Positions 17,894 through 27,387 of a stretch of 64,000 nt of DNA are shown here, in pieces. The stretch covers positions 248,001-312,000 of the forward strand of contig NZ_AP027362.1 of the NCBI RefSeq assembly GCF_030295935.1, written 5' to 3'. A model generated the notes under the pieces. It was not told the origin of the DNA and ran no database searches. It saw only the letters and a list, made by a program, of their open reading frames with translations. Origin of the DNA: Thalassotalea piscium. GTDB lineage: Bacteria; Pseudomonadota; Gammaproteobacteria; Enterobacterales; Alteromonadaceae. Each line of letters begins with the position of its first letter. The stretch's first letter is position 1. A program made the translations under genes and the position numbers.

Positions 17894-19243
17894 ATGAATA
17901 AGAGAGTTTCAATACAGCCAAAAGATAAAGACTCGTCCGTAGCTTTTTTCTTTTTGTTTTTATATACCGCTGCTATCTTTATTCGACCGCATGAAGCCTT
18001 TAGAGTATCGCAAGATTGGGTTGTAATTAAAGCTTTTGCAATAATTGCATTATTATTTACATTACTTTCGCAAAGACCTTTAAGGGTTAGTTCTCAGCAT
18101 GTAATGGTGTTTCTTTTATTGCCAGTAATAATAGTTTCAGCTGTAATGAATGGATATGGAATGAAAGGTATATCACAATCAGAGTTGTTTATTGTTAGCT
18201 CAGTAATTCCTTTGTTTTTATACAGTTCACTTATAAGTTCAATTAAGCGTCATCATATTATTATGATTGTATGTATCATTGCTGCGTTATTAATGGTCCA
18301 TAACGGGCATGTGCAGCGCAATAGCTTTGATGGTTTCGGATGGACGGGCACCCAATATGTAGGTGACGGTAGAATTACTTATTTAGGTTTTTTTAAGGAT
18401 CCTAATGATATGGGGATGTTTTTTGTTATGAACCTTCCTTTAATTGCCTACTTCTTTGTCCGGACTAAGGTTATAGGCAAGTTATTGTGTATATCAGTTT
18501 TTTCAGCTTTGTTATACGGAATATATTTAACGGACTCAAGAGGTACGTTTTTAGGTGCAGCAGCATTAATTGCAATATATTTATTGATAACTAAAGGGGG
18601 AACCAAATTAATCCTATTTGGTATAGCTATTGGACCCGTTATCGCTACGTTAATAGCAGCTAGAGGTGGAGTTTCTGCTGCCGACGCTTCAGCTTCAGGA
18701 CGGCTAGATGCATGGTATCATGGTATACAGATGTTTTTATCTAATCCTGTTTTTGGTGTTGGTATGGGGAACTTTGTTGAATGGCATCGAAGAACCGCTC
18801 ATAACTCATTTGTAATGGTCTCGAGCGAATTAGGTTTTATTGGCTATTGTTTGTGGGCTGGTGCTATATTTTTAACAGTACTGGCCGGATACTATATTGT
18901 TAAGAATAAAAGTAGAATATTAGAAAATAGCAATGAAGTACCAGGTGATAAAGATAGCCAAACAAAAATAAAGTCTGTAAAAGAGCTTGAACAAGAGCTG
19001 TTATTGGCTTCAGCTTTATTTTTTAGTATGGTTGGCTACTTAATAACCGCATTTTTTCTTAGTAGATCATACACACTGTTATTATTCGTTTTTTTAGGAA
19101 TGAATATGGCATCTCATTACCGAATAATAAAGTTAGTGCCTGTATTTAAAGAACAGTTTAATGTTAAAAAAATTGTTCACTCTATTGGGGTTGGTTGGGG
19201 CTTAATGGTAATGGTTTATATCACCTTAAAAGTTGCACTTTAG
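17894..19243 (+). CDS. O-antigen ligase/polymerase-like membrane protein (exosortase A-associated type)
   Basis: About 449 residues with roughly ten hydrophobic helices. A long loop contains SASGRLDAWYHGIQMFLSNPVFGVGMGNFVEWHRRTAHNSFVMVSSELGFIGY, the conserved Wzy_C/O-antigen-ligase core with the R...H-N-S pattern. Similar proteins in exosortase A loci are named O-glycosylation ligase (TIGR03097), but a Wzy polymerase is equally possible because the locus needs one and no other candidate is present. A GTG at 17885 is in frame, but GGTGA sits 5 nt before the ATG at 17894, so that start is preferred. A degenerate copy of its second half lies at 21.7-22.3 kb. Confidence 0.85.
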   Translation: MNKRVSIQPKDKDSSVAFFFLFLYTAAIFIRPHEAFRVSQDWVVIKAFAIIALLFTLLSQRPLRVSSQHVMVFLLLPVIIVSAVMNGYGMKGISQSELFIVSSVIPLFLYSSLISSIKRHHIIMIVCIIAALLMVHNGHVQRNSFDGFGWTGTQYVGDGRITYLGFFKDPNDMGMFFVMNLPLIAYFFVRTKVIGKLLCISVFSALLYGIYLTDSRGTFLGAAALIAIYLLITKGGTKLILFGIAIGPVIATLIAARGGVSAADASASGRLDAWYHGIQMFLSNPVFGVGMGNFVEWHRRTAHNSFVMVSSELGFIGYCLWAGAIFLTVLAGYYIVKNKSRILENSNEVPGDKDSQTKIKSVKELEQELLLASALFFSMVGYLITAFFLSRSYTLLLFVFLGMNMASHYRIIKLVPVFKEQFNVKKIVHSIGVGWGLMVMVYITLKVAL

Positions 19244-19257
19244 CAATTCATCAAATC

Positions 19258-19288
19258 GAATGAGTAGAAGTGATCGTCTAACTCATTC
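19258..19288. terminator. Stem-loop between convergent ligase and acyltransferase genes
   Basis: Perfect 8-bp arms GAATGAGT and ACTCATTC enclose a 15-nt loop that can pair further (AGA/TCT). The stem lies in the 64-bp gap between two convergent genes, so it is a probable bidirectional terminator. The T-run is poor. Confidence 0.5.
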
Positions 19289-19307
19289 AAATTGATAAAT
19301 TTATAAG

Positions 19308-21248
19308 TTACTTAAAAGGGTTGCCTCTTTGGATTAAATACTCTTCAGCAAGTAATTTAGCACCTTCTTCATTTAAGTGATCGTCATCTCGGTAAAGCGG
19401 TAGCTCTTTAAAAGACATACTACAATTTTCACCTTGGCAATATAGTGTATGTGGTTTCATAATAATTAGTGAAGGGAAGATCGGTTTAAGTTCCGCTAAT
19501 ATTTCATTAAACATAATATTCTCAAGTCGCTTAATATCGCATTGTAAAGCACTATTGAATAGCTCTTTTTTAAGCGAACATTTAGGGCTCTTGCCCAATA
19601 GGGTTGGCGTATCCTCTATAAAAATGGGAACCGCTCCACTTCGAATAATAACTTTTAATGTTGAAGCTAACTTTTCTTTTACCAATGTCTTTTTTATTTG
19701 GTTATCAGTTACAGGCCCGTTAGTAAATATTCGCTGTGTAGTAAAATGTGGCCACGAAGCTGCCATTACTACAAAATCAAATTTTTGCTGTTCAATATGC
19801 AGTTGAGCTGTATGATTTCGTTGTCGACATTTTTCTGCCATATGTAAATTAGATCCCCAATTGAGGTCCATTACAGGTAAGCACCTGTCTAGTGTGTAAT
19901 CTTGTCCTTTATAATTAGCCTCTTTCGCTAGAATGGTAAAAAAGGGAACTAGGTGATTTGCATGAGAGTCTCCAAAAATAAAAAAGCTGCCTTGTGGTGC
20001 TTCTTCTTCACCAAAAAAGCACTTTTTATTAGGTAAGTCTTCACTATTTCTAAAAGCTGCATGGCAACCTACTCTTGATTTGCTGGCGAAAGAGTTTAAC
20101 GCATTATCCATTTTTATAACTTCAGGAGAAAACCTACTAGGGTAGCCGTTTGAATTGATCCCTAAAAGCGCAATACTAATAAGAAGTGCTGCGGGGATTA
20201 AATACATTGTGCTCGCTACACGACCAAATGTGGTTACCTTAATAAGGCGAAAAGGCTGTTCGATATACTTATAAGATAATATCGATAATATGTATGTAAG
20301 AAATATAGCGAAAAGCTGGGTAGGTAAGGTAAGCTCTATAGCGGTATACCGCAATAAAACGAGTACTGGCCAGTGCCATAAATACAATGAATAGGAGATA
20401 TTTCCCGTATAAACTATAGGTTTATACGATAAGATATTATTTACAACACCCCCTACAGAATAAATAAGTAAGGCTGTTCCTAATGTAGGGTAGAGTGCAT
20501 TATATCCTGGGAACTGTGAATGTTCCGACAATAATAAAGCGCTTGAAATTATTAGAGCTAAGCCAATTAACGATAGAACATGACTAGCTAAAGTATTAAG
20601 TTTAGGTAACTTATGCCAAAATATCGCTAAACATGAACCCAACAAAAGTTCAAAAAACCGAGTAGGTAGCAAGTAGTAGGCGGCACCTATGGTAAACTCT
20701 GTCCCCCATTGTGAAAATATAGTAGCAAAAACCAATAAAACTACTGATAAATAAGCGGTAACTTTTCCACCCAAAAACTTAACAGCAAATAGTAACATTA
20801 ATGGCCACAGCAGGTAATATTGTTCTTCTATTGCTAAAGACCATGTATGTAATAACGGGGCCTCTTGTGAGCCACCATCGAAATAGCCGCCATATGCCTT
20901 CCAAAAAAAGAAGTTAGCGCCATATAGCACTACCCATATAATACTGCGATAAAAACGCATTAAGTCTTCAGGGAGCATAATAAAACTAAAGACAATAGCC
21001 GTAATTAAAACCACAAAAAGTAACACCGGCATTAAGCGCTTAATTCGACGGCTTAGAAATGTTTTAATGCTAAATGTTTTAGCTATAATTTGTGGAAATA
21101 TAATGGCAGTAATTAAAAATCCTGAAATAACAAAAAAAACATCAACACCAACAAAACCACCAGAGAAAGCACTAAAGCCAGCATGGTTTAATATGACTAA
21201 AGCGACTGCTATCGTTCTTAATCCGTCTATATCTATTCTATAGTTCAA
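19308..21248 (-). CDS. OafA-type acyltransferase with SGNH domain
   Basis: 646 residues. The N-terminal acyltransferase-3 domain (about 1-360) has ten or so helices, starting MNYRIDIDGLRTIAVALVILNHAG with the catalytic His in the first helix and GGFVGVDVFFVISGFLI after it. The C-terminal SGNH hydrolase-like domain (about 390-646) has SFFIFGDSHANHLVPFF (block I Ser) and YRDDDHLNEEGAKLL (Asp-x-x-His, block V). This two-domain layout O-acetylates surface sugars using acyl groups moved across the inner membrane. It probably decorates the EPS. It is convergent with the ligase gene and stands alone on the minus strand. Confidence 0.9.
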   Translation of the reverse strand: MNYRIDIDGLRTIAVALVILNHAGFSAFSGGFVGVDVFFVISGFLITAIIFPQIIAKTFSIKTFLSRRIKRLMPVLLFVVLITAIVFSFIMLPEDLMRFYRSIIWVVLYGANFFFWKAYGGYFDGGSQEAPLLHTWSLAIEEQYYLLWPLMLLFAVKFLGGKVTAYLSVVLLVFATIFSQWGTEFTIGAAYYLLPTRFFELLLGSCLAIFWHKLPKLNTLASHVLSLIGLALIISSALLLSEHSQFPGYNALYPTLGTALLIYSVGGVVNNILSYKPIVYTGNISYSLYLWHWPVLVLLRYTAIELTLPTQLFAIFLTYILSILSYKYIEQPFRLIKVTTFGRVASTMYLIPAALLISIALLGINSNGYPSRFSPEVIKMDNALNSFASKSRVGCHAAFRNSEDLPNKKCFFGEEEAPQGSFFIFGDSHANHLVPFFTILAKEANYKGQDYTLDRCLPVMDLNWGSNLHMAEKCRQRNHTAQLHIEQQKFDFVVMAASWPHFTTQRIFTNGPVTDNQIKKTLVKEKLASTLKVIIRSGAVPIFIEDTPTLLGKSPKCSLKKELFNSALQCDIKRLENIMFNEILAELKPIFPSLIIMKPHTLYCQGENCSMSFKELPLYRDDDHLNEEGAKLLAEEYLIQRGNPFK

Positions 21249-21381
21249 TTTTTATTATCCAACATATGTGTGATCTACCAATTTAAGAAAACTACTGAAA
21301 TTTAATGAAATATTCTATTTATTACCTTAGGAATACTATTATTCTTATATATCACTTCCCTCATGCGAATACTCTACAATA

Positions 21382-21535
21382 TTACGCCGCAAGCGGCGAG
21401 GGATTAAACTCGAAGAATATTAAAAATAAAGAGATTAAGGGGTCTAAAATAACAAACCCAATAAAACCAGCAGATAGAAAATCATGATTAATGTGAAATA
21501 TTATAACAACAAGAACTGCAATGGCTCTTAGTCCA
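21382..21535 (-). pseudogene. Relic of an acyltransferase-3 N-terminus
   Basis: Read on the minus strand, this stretch gives NGLRAIAVLVVIIFHINHD and then SAGFIGFVILDPLISLFLI. It lines up with the DGLRTIAVALVILNHAG...GGFVGVDVFFVISGFLI start of the intact acyltransferase at 19.3-21.2 kb. A stop precedes it (TAA directly before the Asn codon) and another ends it at 21382. There is no start codon and the rest of the gene is gone. It is a decayed fragment of a separate acyltransferase gene rather than part of the neighbour. Confidence 0.65.
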
Positions 21536-21715
21536 TTTTAATCAGCCGTAAACTTAGGTTCACTCATTACTTTTTTGATAAAACATCGATATTATAATAC
21601 AACTCAACTTAATTCTTCATGCCTGTGCCTTAAAGTATTAATTTTACTTGCATGAGTTTTCGGTTCATGGAACAGGCGAATAGGTTAATCCCTTAAACAG
21701 ACTATAGGTAAATTA

Positions 21716-22342
21716 CTAAAGGAGTAACGAAGCTTATTCATTTCTGTGTAGTTATTGGACCTTTGTTGTTATCTTGTTAGCGGGTAGAGGAGGCGCTTTA
21801 TCTTCTGATACCTCTAATTCTGCTCGAATAAATATGTTACTATCTAACACCATTCTAGGTGTGGTAGAGGGACTTCTTTGAATGGCATCGAAGAATAGTC
21901 CATAGCTCATATGTAATGGTTTCGAGTGAATTGGACTTTATTGACTATTGTTTATGGACAGGTGCAATATTTTTAACAGTATTGGCCGGATACTATATTG
22001 TTAAAAATAAAAATAGGTTATTAGAAAATTACAATGGAGTGTTAAGCGATAAAGTTAGGCAAACAAAAAAAGTGAATCTTTAAAATAGCTTGAACAAGAG
22101 GTGTTACTGGTTTCAGCTTTATTTTTTAGTATGGTTGGGTATTTAATTGCTGCTTTTTTCTTAGTTGAGCATATACCCTGTTATTATTGTTTTTTAGGGA
22201 TGAATATGGCTTCTCATTATCAAATGATAAAACTAGCCCTTATTTTGAAGAGCAATTTTAAAGCCCTGCGCTTTTGAAATCTATTGTCGTTGGTTGGAGA
22301 TTAATGGTTATGGTTTATATAACATTAAAAGTGGCACTTTAA
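21716..22342 (+). pseudogene. Degenerate partial copy of the O-antigen-ligase-like gene
   Basis: The DNA matches the second half of the intact ligase gene at about 18.59-19.24 kb. Shared stretches include GAATGGCATCGAAGAA, CAGTATTGGCCGGATACTAT (one base different in the intact copy) and a shared end, GTGGCACTTTAA against GTTGCACTTTAG. It has lost the first half, has internal deletions (the RLDAWYHGIQMF stretch is missing) and carries several frameshifts and stops, so no long frame survives. It ends about 170 bp before an intact GT4 gene, as the intact ligase sits near one. It indicates an old duplication, or replacement of a GT-ligase-acyltransferase cassette by a related one. Confidence 0.88.
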
Positions 22343-22513
22343 CTGTATATTATTGCAATATATTGAATTATTACGTTTGAGTTTATTTCGCGTAATATTT
22401 ACGAGACATTAGATTTATTTTACTTTTTACAAACAGATAATCAGTCTATTATACATAACGAGCTATAAATTTACTTTAAAAGTATTTTTTAGCATTAACG
22501 AGAAAATTTATTT

Positions 22514-23701
22514 ATGGCCAATGTACTTTTTTTATCTATTCCTGTAAGTCAGGATAATCGTGACAAGTTAACCTATAACTTTATCCAAAAGGAAGCGGCC
22601 GCATTAGCAAAAAAAGATGAAAACATTATTCATTTTCATCCCAATGTTGATAATACCACTATTGCAAACATTACGTTTACTGGAAAAAGGCAATTTGATT
22701 CAATTAATAAACTTGAAGTATTTAGCTTTATTTTTAAACACATTAAAAATTACTATCAATTACTTCTTATCGATATTAAACAAGCATGGTGGTTAGCAAA
22801 GCTAGAAATAGCTATTGGAAAAGTAATAGTAGAAAATAATATTAATGTAGCTCATTCTCATTTTATGTACCCATTAGGTAGTTGTGCTGTCAATATTTGT
22901 AACTCTTTAAATATTCCAGTTATTAGCTCCTTAAGAGGAGCTGAAGTGTGTAATTTACCTGAATATTCTTACGGAGCAATGCGCGAAGTTTTTTTTCAAA
23001 AGGCAAGCGCGATTGGAGCAAGATATTCGCAAATTATTACTACCCCCAATAGTGGTATGCAAAAAGTGGCGGCTGAAATTTTTAGGGTTGATAAGTCGAA
23101 AGTAAAATACTTACCCAATGGCATTGATGATGATCAGATAGATCATGAGGTGCATACCTTAAATGCGCAAACTTTACCAATTAACCTTATAGCTATTGGC
23201 CGATTAATTAAATTAAAAAATTACGCTAATTTACTTCAAGCGATTAAGTTATTAGATAAAAATTGTGTGCAGTTAACATTGGTTGGAGAAGGTCCTGAAT
23301 CAGCTGCATTGAAAGCATATATAGAAGAAAACTCAATGGTAAATGTTAATCTGATTGATGAAATGGCGAAAGGCAAATTATTTGATTTAATTAAGGCAGC
23401 ACACTACTTTATACATCCTAGTTTAAGTGAAGGGTTGCCTAATGTGGTTCTTGAGGCTTTAGCTAAAGGGAAACCTTGTTTAGTTTCTAAAATTGACGCT
23501 CATTTTGATGTGATTGAAGAGGGGGTTAATGGCTATTTTTTTGATCATAAATCGCCGATAGATATTGCTAATACTATAAAAACAATAGTTGAAGGACCAC
23601 CAACAGAACTTTCTTTAAATTGTCTGAAATCGGTTGAAAAATTTGCTTTGTCAAATAAAATCAATGAATATTCTAGAATTTATAAAAGGTTAATAAAGTA
23701 A
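22514..23701 (+). CDS. GT4 family glycosyltransferase
   Basis: 395 residues, GT-B fold. The N-terminal domain (ANVLFLSIPVSQDNRDKL) is atypical. The C-terminal domain has NLIAIGRLIKLKNYANLLQAI, then HPSLSEGLPNVVLEALAKGKPCLVSKI, the E-x7-E donor-binding motif. The middle contains VAHSHFMYPLGSCAVNI and ISSLRGAEVCNLPEY, usual for the acceptor side of GT4 enzymes. No strong Shine-Dalgarno is visible before the ATG. It is isolated between the decayed ligase copy and the IS-disrupted acyltransferase, so its partners may have been lost. Confidence 0.82.
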   Translation: MANVLFLSIPVSQDNRDKLTYNFIQKEAAALAKKDENIIHFHPNVDNTTIANITFTGKRQFDSINKLEVFSFIFKHIKNYYQLLLIDIKQAWWLAKLEIAIGKVIVENNINVAHSHFMYPLGSCAVNICNSLNIPVISSLRGAEVCNLPEYSYGAMREVFFQKASAIGARYSQIITTPNSGMQKVAAEIFRVDKSKVKYLPNGIDDDQIDHEVHTLNAQTLPINLIAIGRLIKLKNYANLLQAIKLLDKNCVQLTLVGEGPESAALKAYIEENSMVNVNLIDEMAKGKLFDLIKAAHYFIHPSLSEGLPNVVLEALAKGKPCLVSKIDAHFDVIEEGVNGYFFDHKSPIDIANTIKTIVEGPPTELSLNCLKSVEKFALSNKINEYSRIYKRLIK

Positions 23702-23757
23702 GGCAAGTATAAATGCACTTTGGAAAAGTAACCGGTATATGTTTGCCTTTATTTTTA
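23700..23757 (+). terminator. Probable terminator after the GT4 gene
   Basis: AAGGCAA (overlapping the stop codon) pairs with TTGCCTT at 23743-23749, followed by TATTTTTATT. The loop is long (36 nt) but contains an inner ACTTT/AAGT pair. It sits between convergent genes. Confidence 0.5.
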
Positions 23758-24524
23758 TTATGCTCAAAAATCTATGTTTTATGTGAATTTTCTATATATA
23801 TTACGTATTGCTACTAATGAAGGTTTTTCTACAAAATAAGTAATAAAGTACGCTAAAACTATAGTAATTAATAATGACACTGCAATTGAAATTAGGGGGT
23901 TGATATTATAATCATATAAGTGGTTAATTATCACATAGCCAATGTTTTGATGTATTAAATACAATGAATAGGATATGCCCCCTAAAAAAAGTAGTGGCTT
24001 AATAGTAAGAAACTTTAATTTTCCGGTTACTGCGAGAAAGAAGAAAGTATAAAAAATCGCTGAAAGTATAAAAACCTTCAATGAAAACACAAAGAATATT
24101 GATATTAAACTGAGTATTAAAATAGCGGATGTTAGTTTATTCTCAACACCATTTACTAATTTATAAAAACATATTCCGGCTAAAAAGTAAGATAAATAAT
24201 GTATTATGAATATTTTATTTAAAATGCTTGGCAATTCAATAATACCTTGTGATTGCAATATTGAAAGTATAATTATTGGACTAAAAAGGTATTCGGCATA
24301 CTGCAAAAGCCCTGTGACGAAGAAAGCAAATATCCAGCAGTAAAAGGTTAATTCAATGGTTAGAGTCCAATAAACACCATCGATATGACTAATTCCAATG
24401 TACTCATGGAACATTAAAATATTCATGAAAGCGTCGTGTATGCTTGTTTCTCTTCCTGGTAACCCCCAAATTAAGATTACCAAAAAAGTTAATATCCCAG
24501 AAATCCAGTATGCGGGATAGAGTC

Positions 24525-25817
24525 GGGAGCGTTCAATATTCTGTGTCAGCTTAAATTTTTAAATATCGAGCACGCTGTCTAAACGCCCTTCAAAGTAAAT
24601 CGCTAACTGAGATAAGCAAAGGCTCCAATTGTGAATGGGCATTGTCCATTTCTCGGTAGCGTTTAATATGCCAGCATAAAGTAGCTTCAACAAGCTATTT
24701 TCATTAGGGAAAGCCCCTTTAGTTTTTGTCAGTTTTCTAAATTGACGATGTACTGCTTCAACCGCATTCGTCGTGTATATAACTTTGCGGATATGCTCTG
24801 GATACTTAAAGTAAGCCGATAAGTTATGCCACTTATTACGCCAGGAGTTAATCACCAGCGGATAAGAACTGCCCCATTTAGCATCAAGTTCATCAAGCGC
24901 TAACTCAGCTGCTTCCTTTGTTGGCGCTCGGTAGACAGGCTTTAAATCAGCCATGAACGCTTTTTGATTTTTAGACGCTACATACTTCATTGAGTTGCGT
25001 ATTTGATGAACGATACACAATTGAATTTCAGTTTCTGGGAAAATAGTTTTTATCGCCTCAGGAAACCCCGTAAGGCCATCAATACAGGCGATGAGGATAT
25101 CTTTAACACCACGATTATTTAAATCGGTAAGCACCGATAACCAATAGTTAGCCCCTTCATTTTCCGATAGATGCAATCCCAGTATTTCTTTTTTACCGTG
25201 AATATCTAAGCCAAGCAAAGTGTAAACTACTTTGCTGATATATCGACCATCTTCTTTGACTTTATAATGAATAGCATCAAGCCAAACAATAGGGTAATGG
25301 CTATCGAGAGGTCGCTGTTGCCATGCTTTTAACTCTGGAATAAGTTTATCGGTAACTGCACTTATCATGCCCGTAGCGACATTCATGCCGTACATATCTT
25401 CGATGTGTTTATTAATATCTCGATAGCTCATGCCCATGCTGAACATGGACAATATTTTTTGATCTATTTCATCAGTGAGTGACGTTTGATTTTTCTTAAC
25501 GAGTTGAGGTTCAAAACTACCGCTTCTATCCCTTGGTGTATCAAGTTCAAAATTACCCACAGAGGATTTAACGGTTTTAGTGCTAGAGCCGTTTTTACGG
25601 TTAGGTTGTTGTTCGTTGGCTAGGTGTTGTTCAAGTTCAGCTTGCAGTGCTGCTTCACTTAACTTTTTGATAAGCCCAGTCAGTACACCGTCTTTACCAT
25701 TTAGGTTTTTACCTGCTTGAAGTGCTTTAACTGCTTCTTGAAAATCGAATTGAGTTGTCATGTGTCATTCCTCTTTTTACTAGTTTACTGAAATGACACA
25801 GATTTTTGAACACTCCC
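24525..25817 (-). mobile_element. IS256-family insertion sequence, complete, 1293 bp
   Basis: The ends are imperfect inverted repeats: left GGGAGCGTTCAATATTCTGT followed by GTCA, right (reverse complement) GGGAGTGTTCAAAAATCTGT followed by GTCA. ATAGAGTC flanks both sides (24517-24524 and 25818-25825) as an 8-bp target duplication, as expected for the IS256 family. One transposase gene fills the element. The perfect duplication and intact transposase argue for recent activity. Confidence 0.95.
24559..25761 (-). CDS. IS256-family transposase
   Basis: 400 residues, full length for the family (Transposase_mut, DDE with an inserted alpha domain). The catalytic residues are visible: first Asp in IVWLDAIHYKV (near 170), second Asp in ILIACIDGLTGFPEAI (near 232) and Glu in YTTNAVEAVHRQFRKLTK (near 340). 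The C/H-type segment IQLCIVHQIRNSMKYV is also characteristic. The N-terminal region (DFQEAVKALQAGKNLNGKDGVLTGLIKKL) carries the DNA-binding part. No frameshift is seen, so the enzyme should be active. Confidence 0.96.
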   Translation of the reverse strand: MTTQFDFQEAVKALQAGKNLNGKDGVLTGLIKKLSEAALQAELEQHLANEQQPNRKNGSSTKTVKSSVGNFELDTPRDRSGSFEPQLVKKNQTSLTDEIDQKILSMFSMGMSYRDINKHIEDMYGMNVATGMISAVTDKLIPELKAWQQRPLDSHYPIVWLDAIHYKVKEDGRYISKVVYTLLGLDIHGKKEILGLHLSENEGANYWLSVLTDLNNRGVKDILIACIDGLTGFPEAIKTIFPETEIQLCIVHQIRNSMKYVASKNQKAFMADLKPVYRAPTKEAAELALDELDAKWGSSYPLVINSWRNKWHNLSAYFKYPEHIRKVIYTTNAVEAVHRQFRKLTKTKGAFPNENSLLKLLYAGILNATEKWTMPIHNWSLCLSQLAIYFEGRLDSVLDI

Positions 25818-26197
25818 ATAGAGTCTAGAGAAACGAGAGACTAAAAAATCCATAGGCTTCTTGGCTCTATTTAAAGTCCAATAAATAACAAACCCACTCA
25901 CCATAAAAAATAATTGAACACCATATTGACCTATTTCCGACCATTCAACTGTTATGCCGTGGTGTCCATATATACCATTATATCGATAAAAGTAATGGTA
26001 TATAACAACGGCTAATGCTGCTAATCCTCTGATTGCATCTAGCTCTAAAAGCCTATTCTTGTCCATTAAAGTCTGTTCCTTTGTAAGCTAAATACTTTAG
26101 TTTTAAGTAGCGTGTAATGGCATAGATGGCATTACCTTTTCATAATTTATTATCTTATGTCCAATTACTATGTTTTGATTCAATAAAGCTGTTTTTT

Positions 26198-27385
26198 CTA
26201 TTTAAAACAACAACTTAAAAGCTTTACTTGTTCTTGTCTACTTAAGTTATTGGTATCAATAATCTTCGGTCGATGAGTGACCGCTCGAAGTATCGTCTCT
26301 CTAATTGATTTTTTCTCTTCATAATCGGCAATATTTACATTTTCAGGGTATTGCTCTAATAGTTTTTGTGTAGCGCCATTTAAGCCTACTATAGCTAAAA
26401 TCGTATTGTTTAGTGCTATATATTCATACGCTTTAGCGGGTATTTGTTTGTTAAACGTAGGTCCTTGAATGAGTAAAAGAATGTCTGCATTATTTGCCTC
26501 AATTAAAGCTTTTTTTGCAGGTAATGGGTCTTCAATTGAAATTGTTATTGTTTCAGCAATATGTGCGAATTGATGTATTGCTTTTTGAGAAGGAGGATCG
26601 CCAATCAACCTTAATATAAATTTGGTGTTTTCAGCGGCGGACACCGTTTCTAACTCTTTAATGAGTGGCATAATATCGCGCCCTTCAGGATAAAAAGACC
26701 CTATGTGTACAATTTCAATATGATCTCTGTGCGGTTTATAGCGTGGAGGTAAGTTATCAATAATATCTTTGTCATAACCGTTGCCTATAACAGTAGTTTC
26801 CTGCGTAATATTATAATAAGACGTTAAAATATTTTTACTTTGTTCTGTGCTGGTATATATATTTTTACAGGTGGCAATAGCGTTATTCACGATGCTTTTG
26901 CAGGTAGTTAGGCTCGCACTATTTACAGGCTCAGAAAAAAACCAATAAGGGGGGTCTCGAAAGTCGATATCCAATCTAGTTGAGGTTGCTTTAGCTATTC
27001 TGGTAGCAACGTCCATGGATGCAAAATCAGGAAACGACACAAAAATACAATCAATGCCTAACTCTTTAACCAGTTTTTTCCCCTTAGTTATTGCACTGAA
27101 CTGCCATGTAGCATATTTGCCCGTATAGGCGAATTTAGGATATATAGGGAGTTTCCTACTGCTTAACAACCTTCTGTGTAATTTGCTAAGGCTATAAGCT
27201 CGAAATATATTATTACTGGTATCGAATTGAGTATTCCTAACTATTCCTTGTGCTTCACTTGAGGTAGTTAGCACTGAAATATGATGTCCTTGTGATTCTA
27301 AAAATCGTTTCATAAATGAAATTCGATTAATACCACTTGATTGCATAGGTAAAAACTCTGAACTGATAATAAGGATATTGGCCAA
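26198..27385 (-). CDS. Glycosyltransferase (GT4-like, GT-B fold)
   Basis: 395 residues. The N-terminus ANILIISSEFLPMQSSGINRISFMKRFLESQGHHISVLTTS is the acceptor domain of a GT4-like enzyme of the WbuB/EPS type. It continues with IDIDFRDPPYWFF (the D-x-R-D-P motif common in this subgroup) and TVIGNGYD in the linker. The C-terminal half has IVHIGSFYPEGRDIMPLIKEL and NNADILLLIQGPTFNKQIPAKAYEYIALNNTILAIVG, where K-x-YEY-x-A replaces the usual E-x7-E region. Donor and acceptor are unknown. The stop of the flippase gene lies 2 bp upstream of this start, so both are in one minus-strand operon. Confidence 0.8.
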   Translation of the reverse strand: MANILIISSEFLPMQSSGINRISFMKRFLESQGHHISVLTTSSEAQGIVRNTQFDTSNNIFRAYSLSKLHRRLLSSRKLPIYPKFAYTGKYATWQFSAITKGKKLVKELGIDCIFVSFPDFASMDVATRIAKATSTRLDIDFRDPPYWFFSEPVNSASLTTCKSIVNNAIATCKNIYTSTEQSKNILTSYYNITQETTVIGNGYDKDIIDNLPPRYKPHRDHIEIVHIGSFYPEGRDIMPLIKELETVSAAENTKFILRLIGDPPSQKAIHQFAHIAETITISIEDPLPAKKALIEANNADILLLIQGPTFNKQIPAKAYEYIALNNTILAIVGLNGATQKLLEQYPENVNIADYEEKKSIRETILRAVTHRPKIIDTNNLSRQEQVKLLSCCFK

Positions 27386-27387
27386 AA

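Larger units (their letters stand above)
23779..26066 (-). pseudogene. Acyltransferase-3 gene interrupted by an IS256-family element
   Basis: The 5' part (26066-25818) encodes MDKNRLLELDAIRGLAALAVVIYHYF...FFMVSGFVIYW...FLVSRFSRLY, the N-terminus of an acyltransferase-3 membrane protein. The 3' part (24516-23779) continues PAYWISGILTFLVILIWGLPGR and later GGISYSLYLIHQNIGYVIINH. Removing the IS and one target repeat joins the two parts in frame (249 + 738 = 987 nt) into a normal 328-residue enzyme with no other defect. The insertion is therefore recent. The intact form would O-acylate a sugar at the inner membrane. The 3' part contains an internal start codon (24483) but would lack the catalytic His region. 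Confidence 0.93.

Noticed and set aside
21305-21487. Plus-strand frame of 60 codons
   Set aside because: It is antisense to the acyltransferase relic and shows no protein-like features.
23779-24483. The 234-codon frame as an independent acyltransferase
   Set aside because: It is the 3' part of a gene split by the IS; it lacks the N-terminal catalytic region and joins in frame to the piece at 25818-26066.
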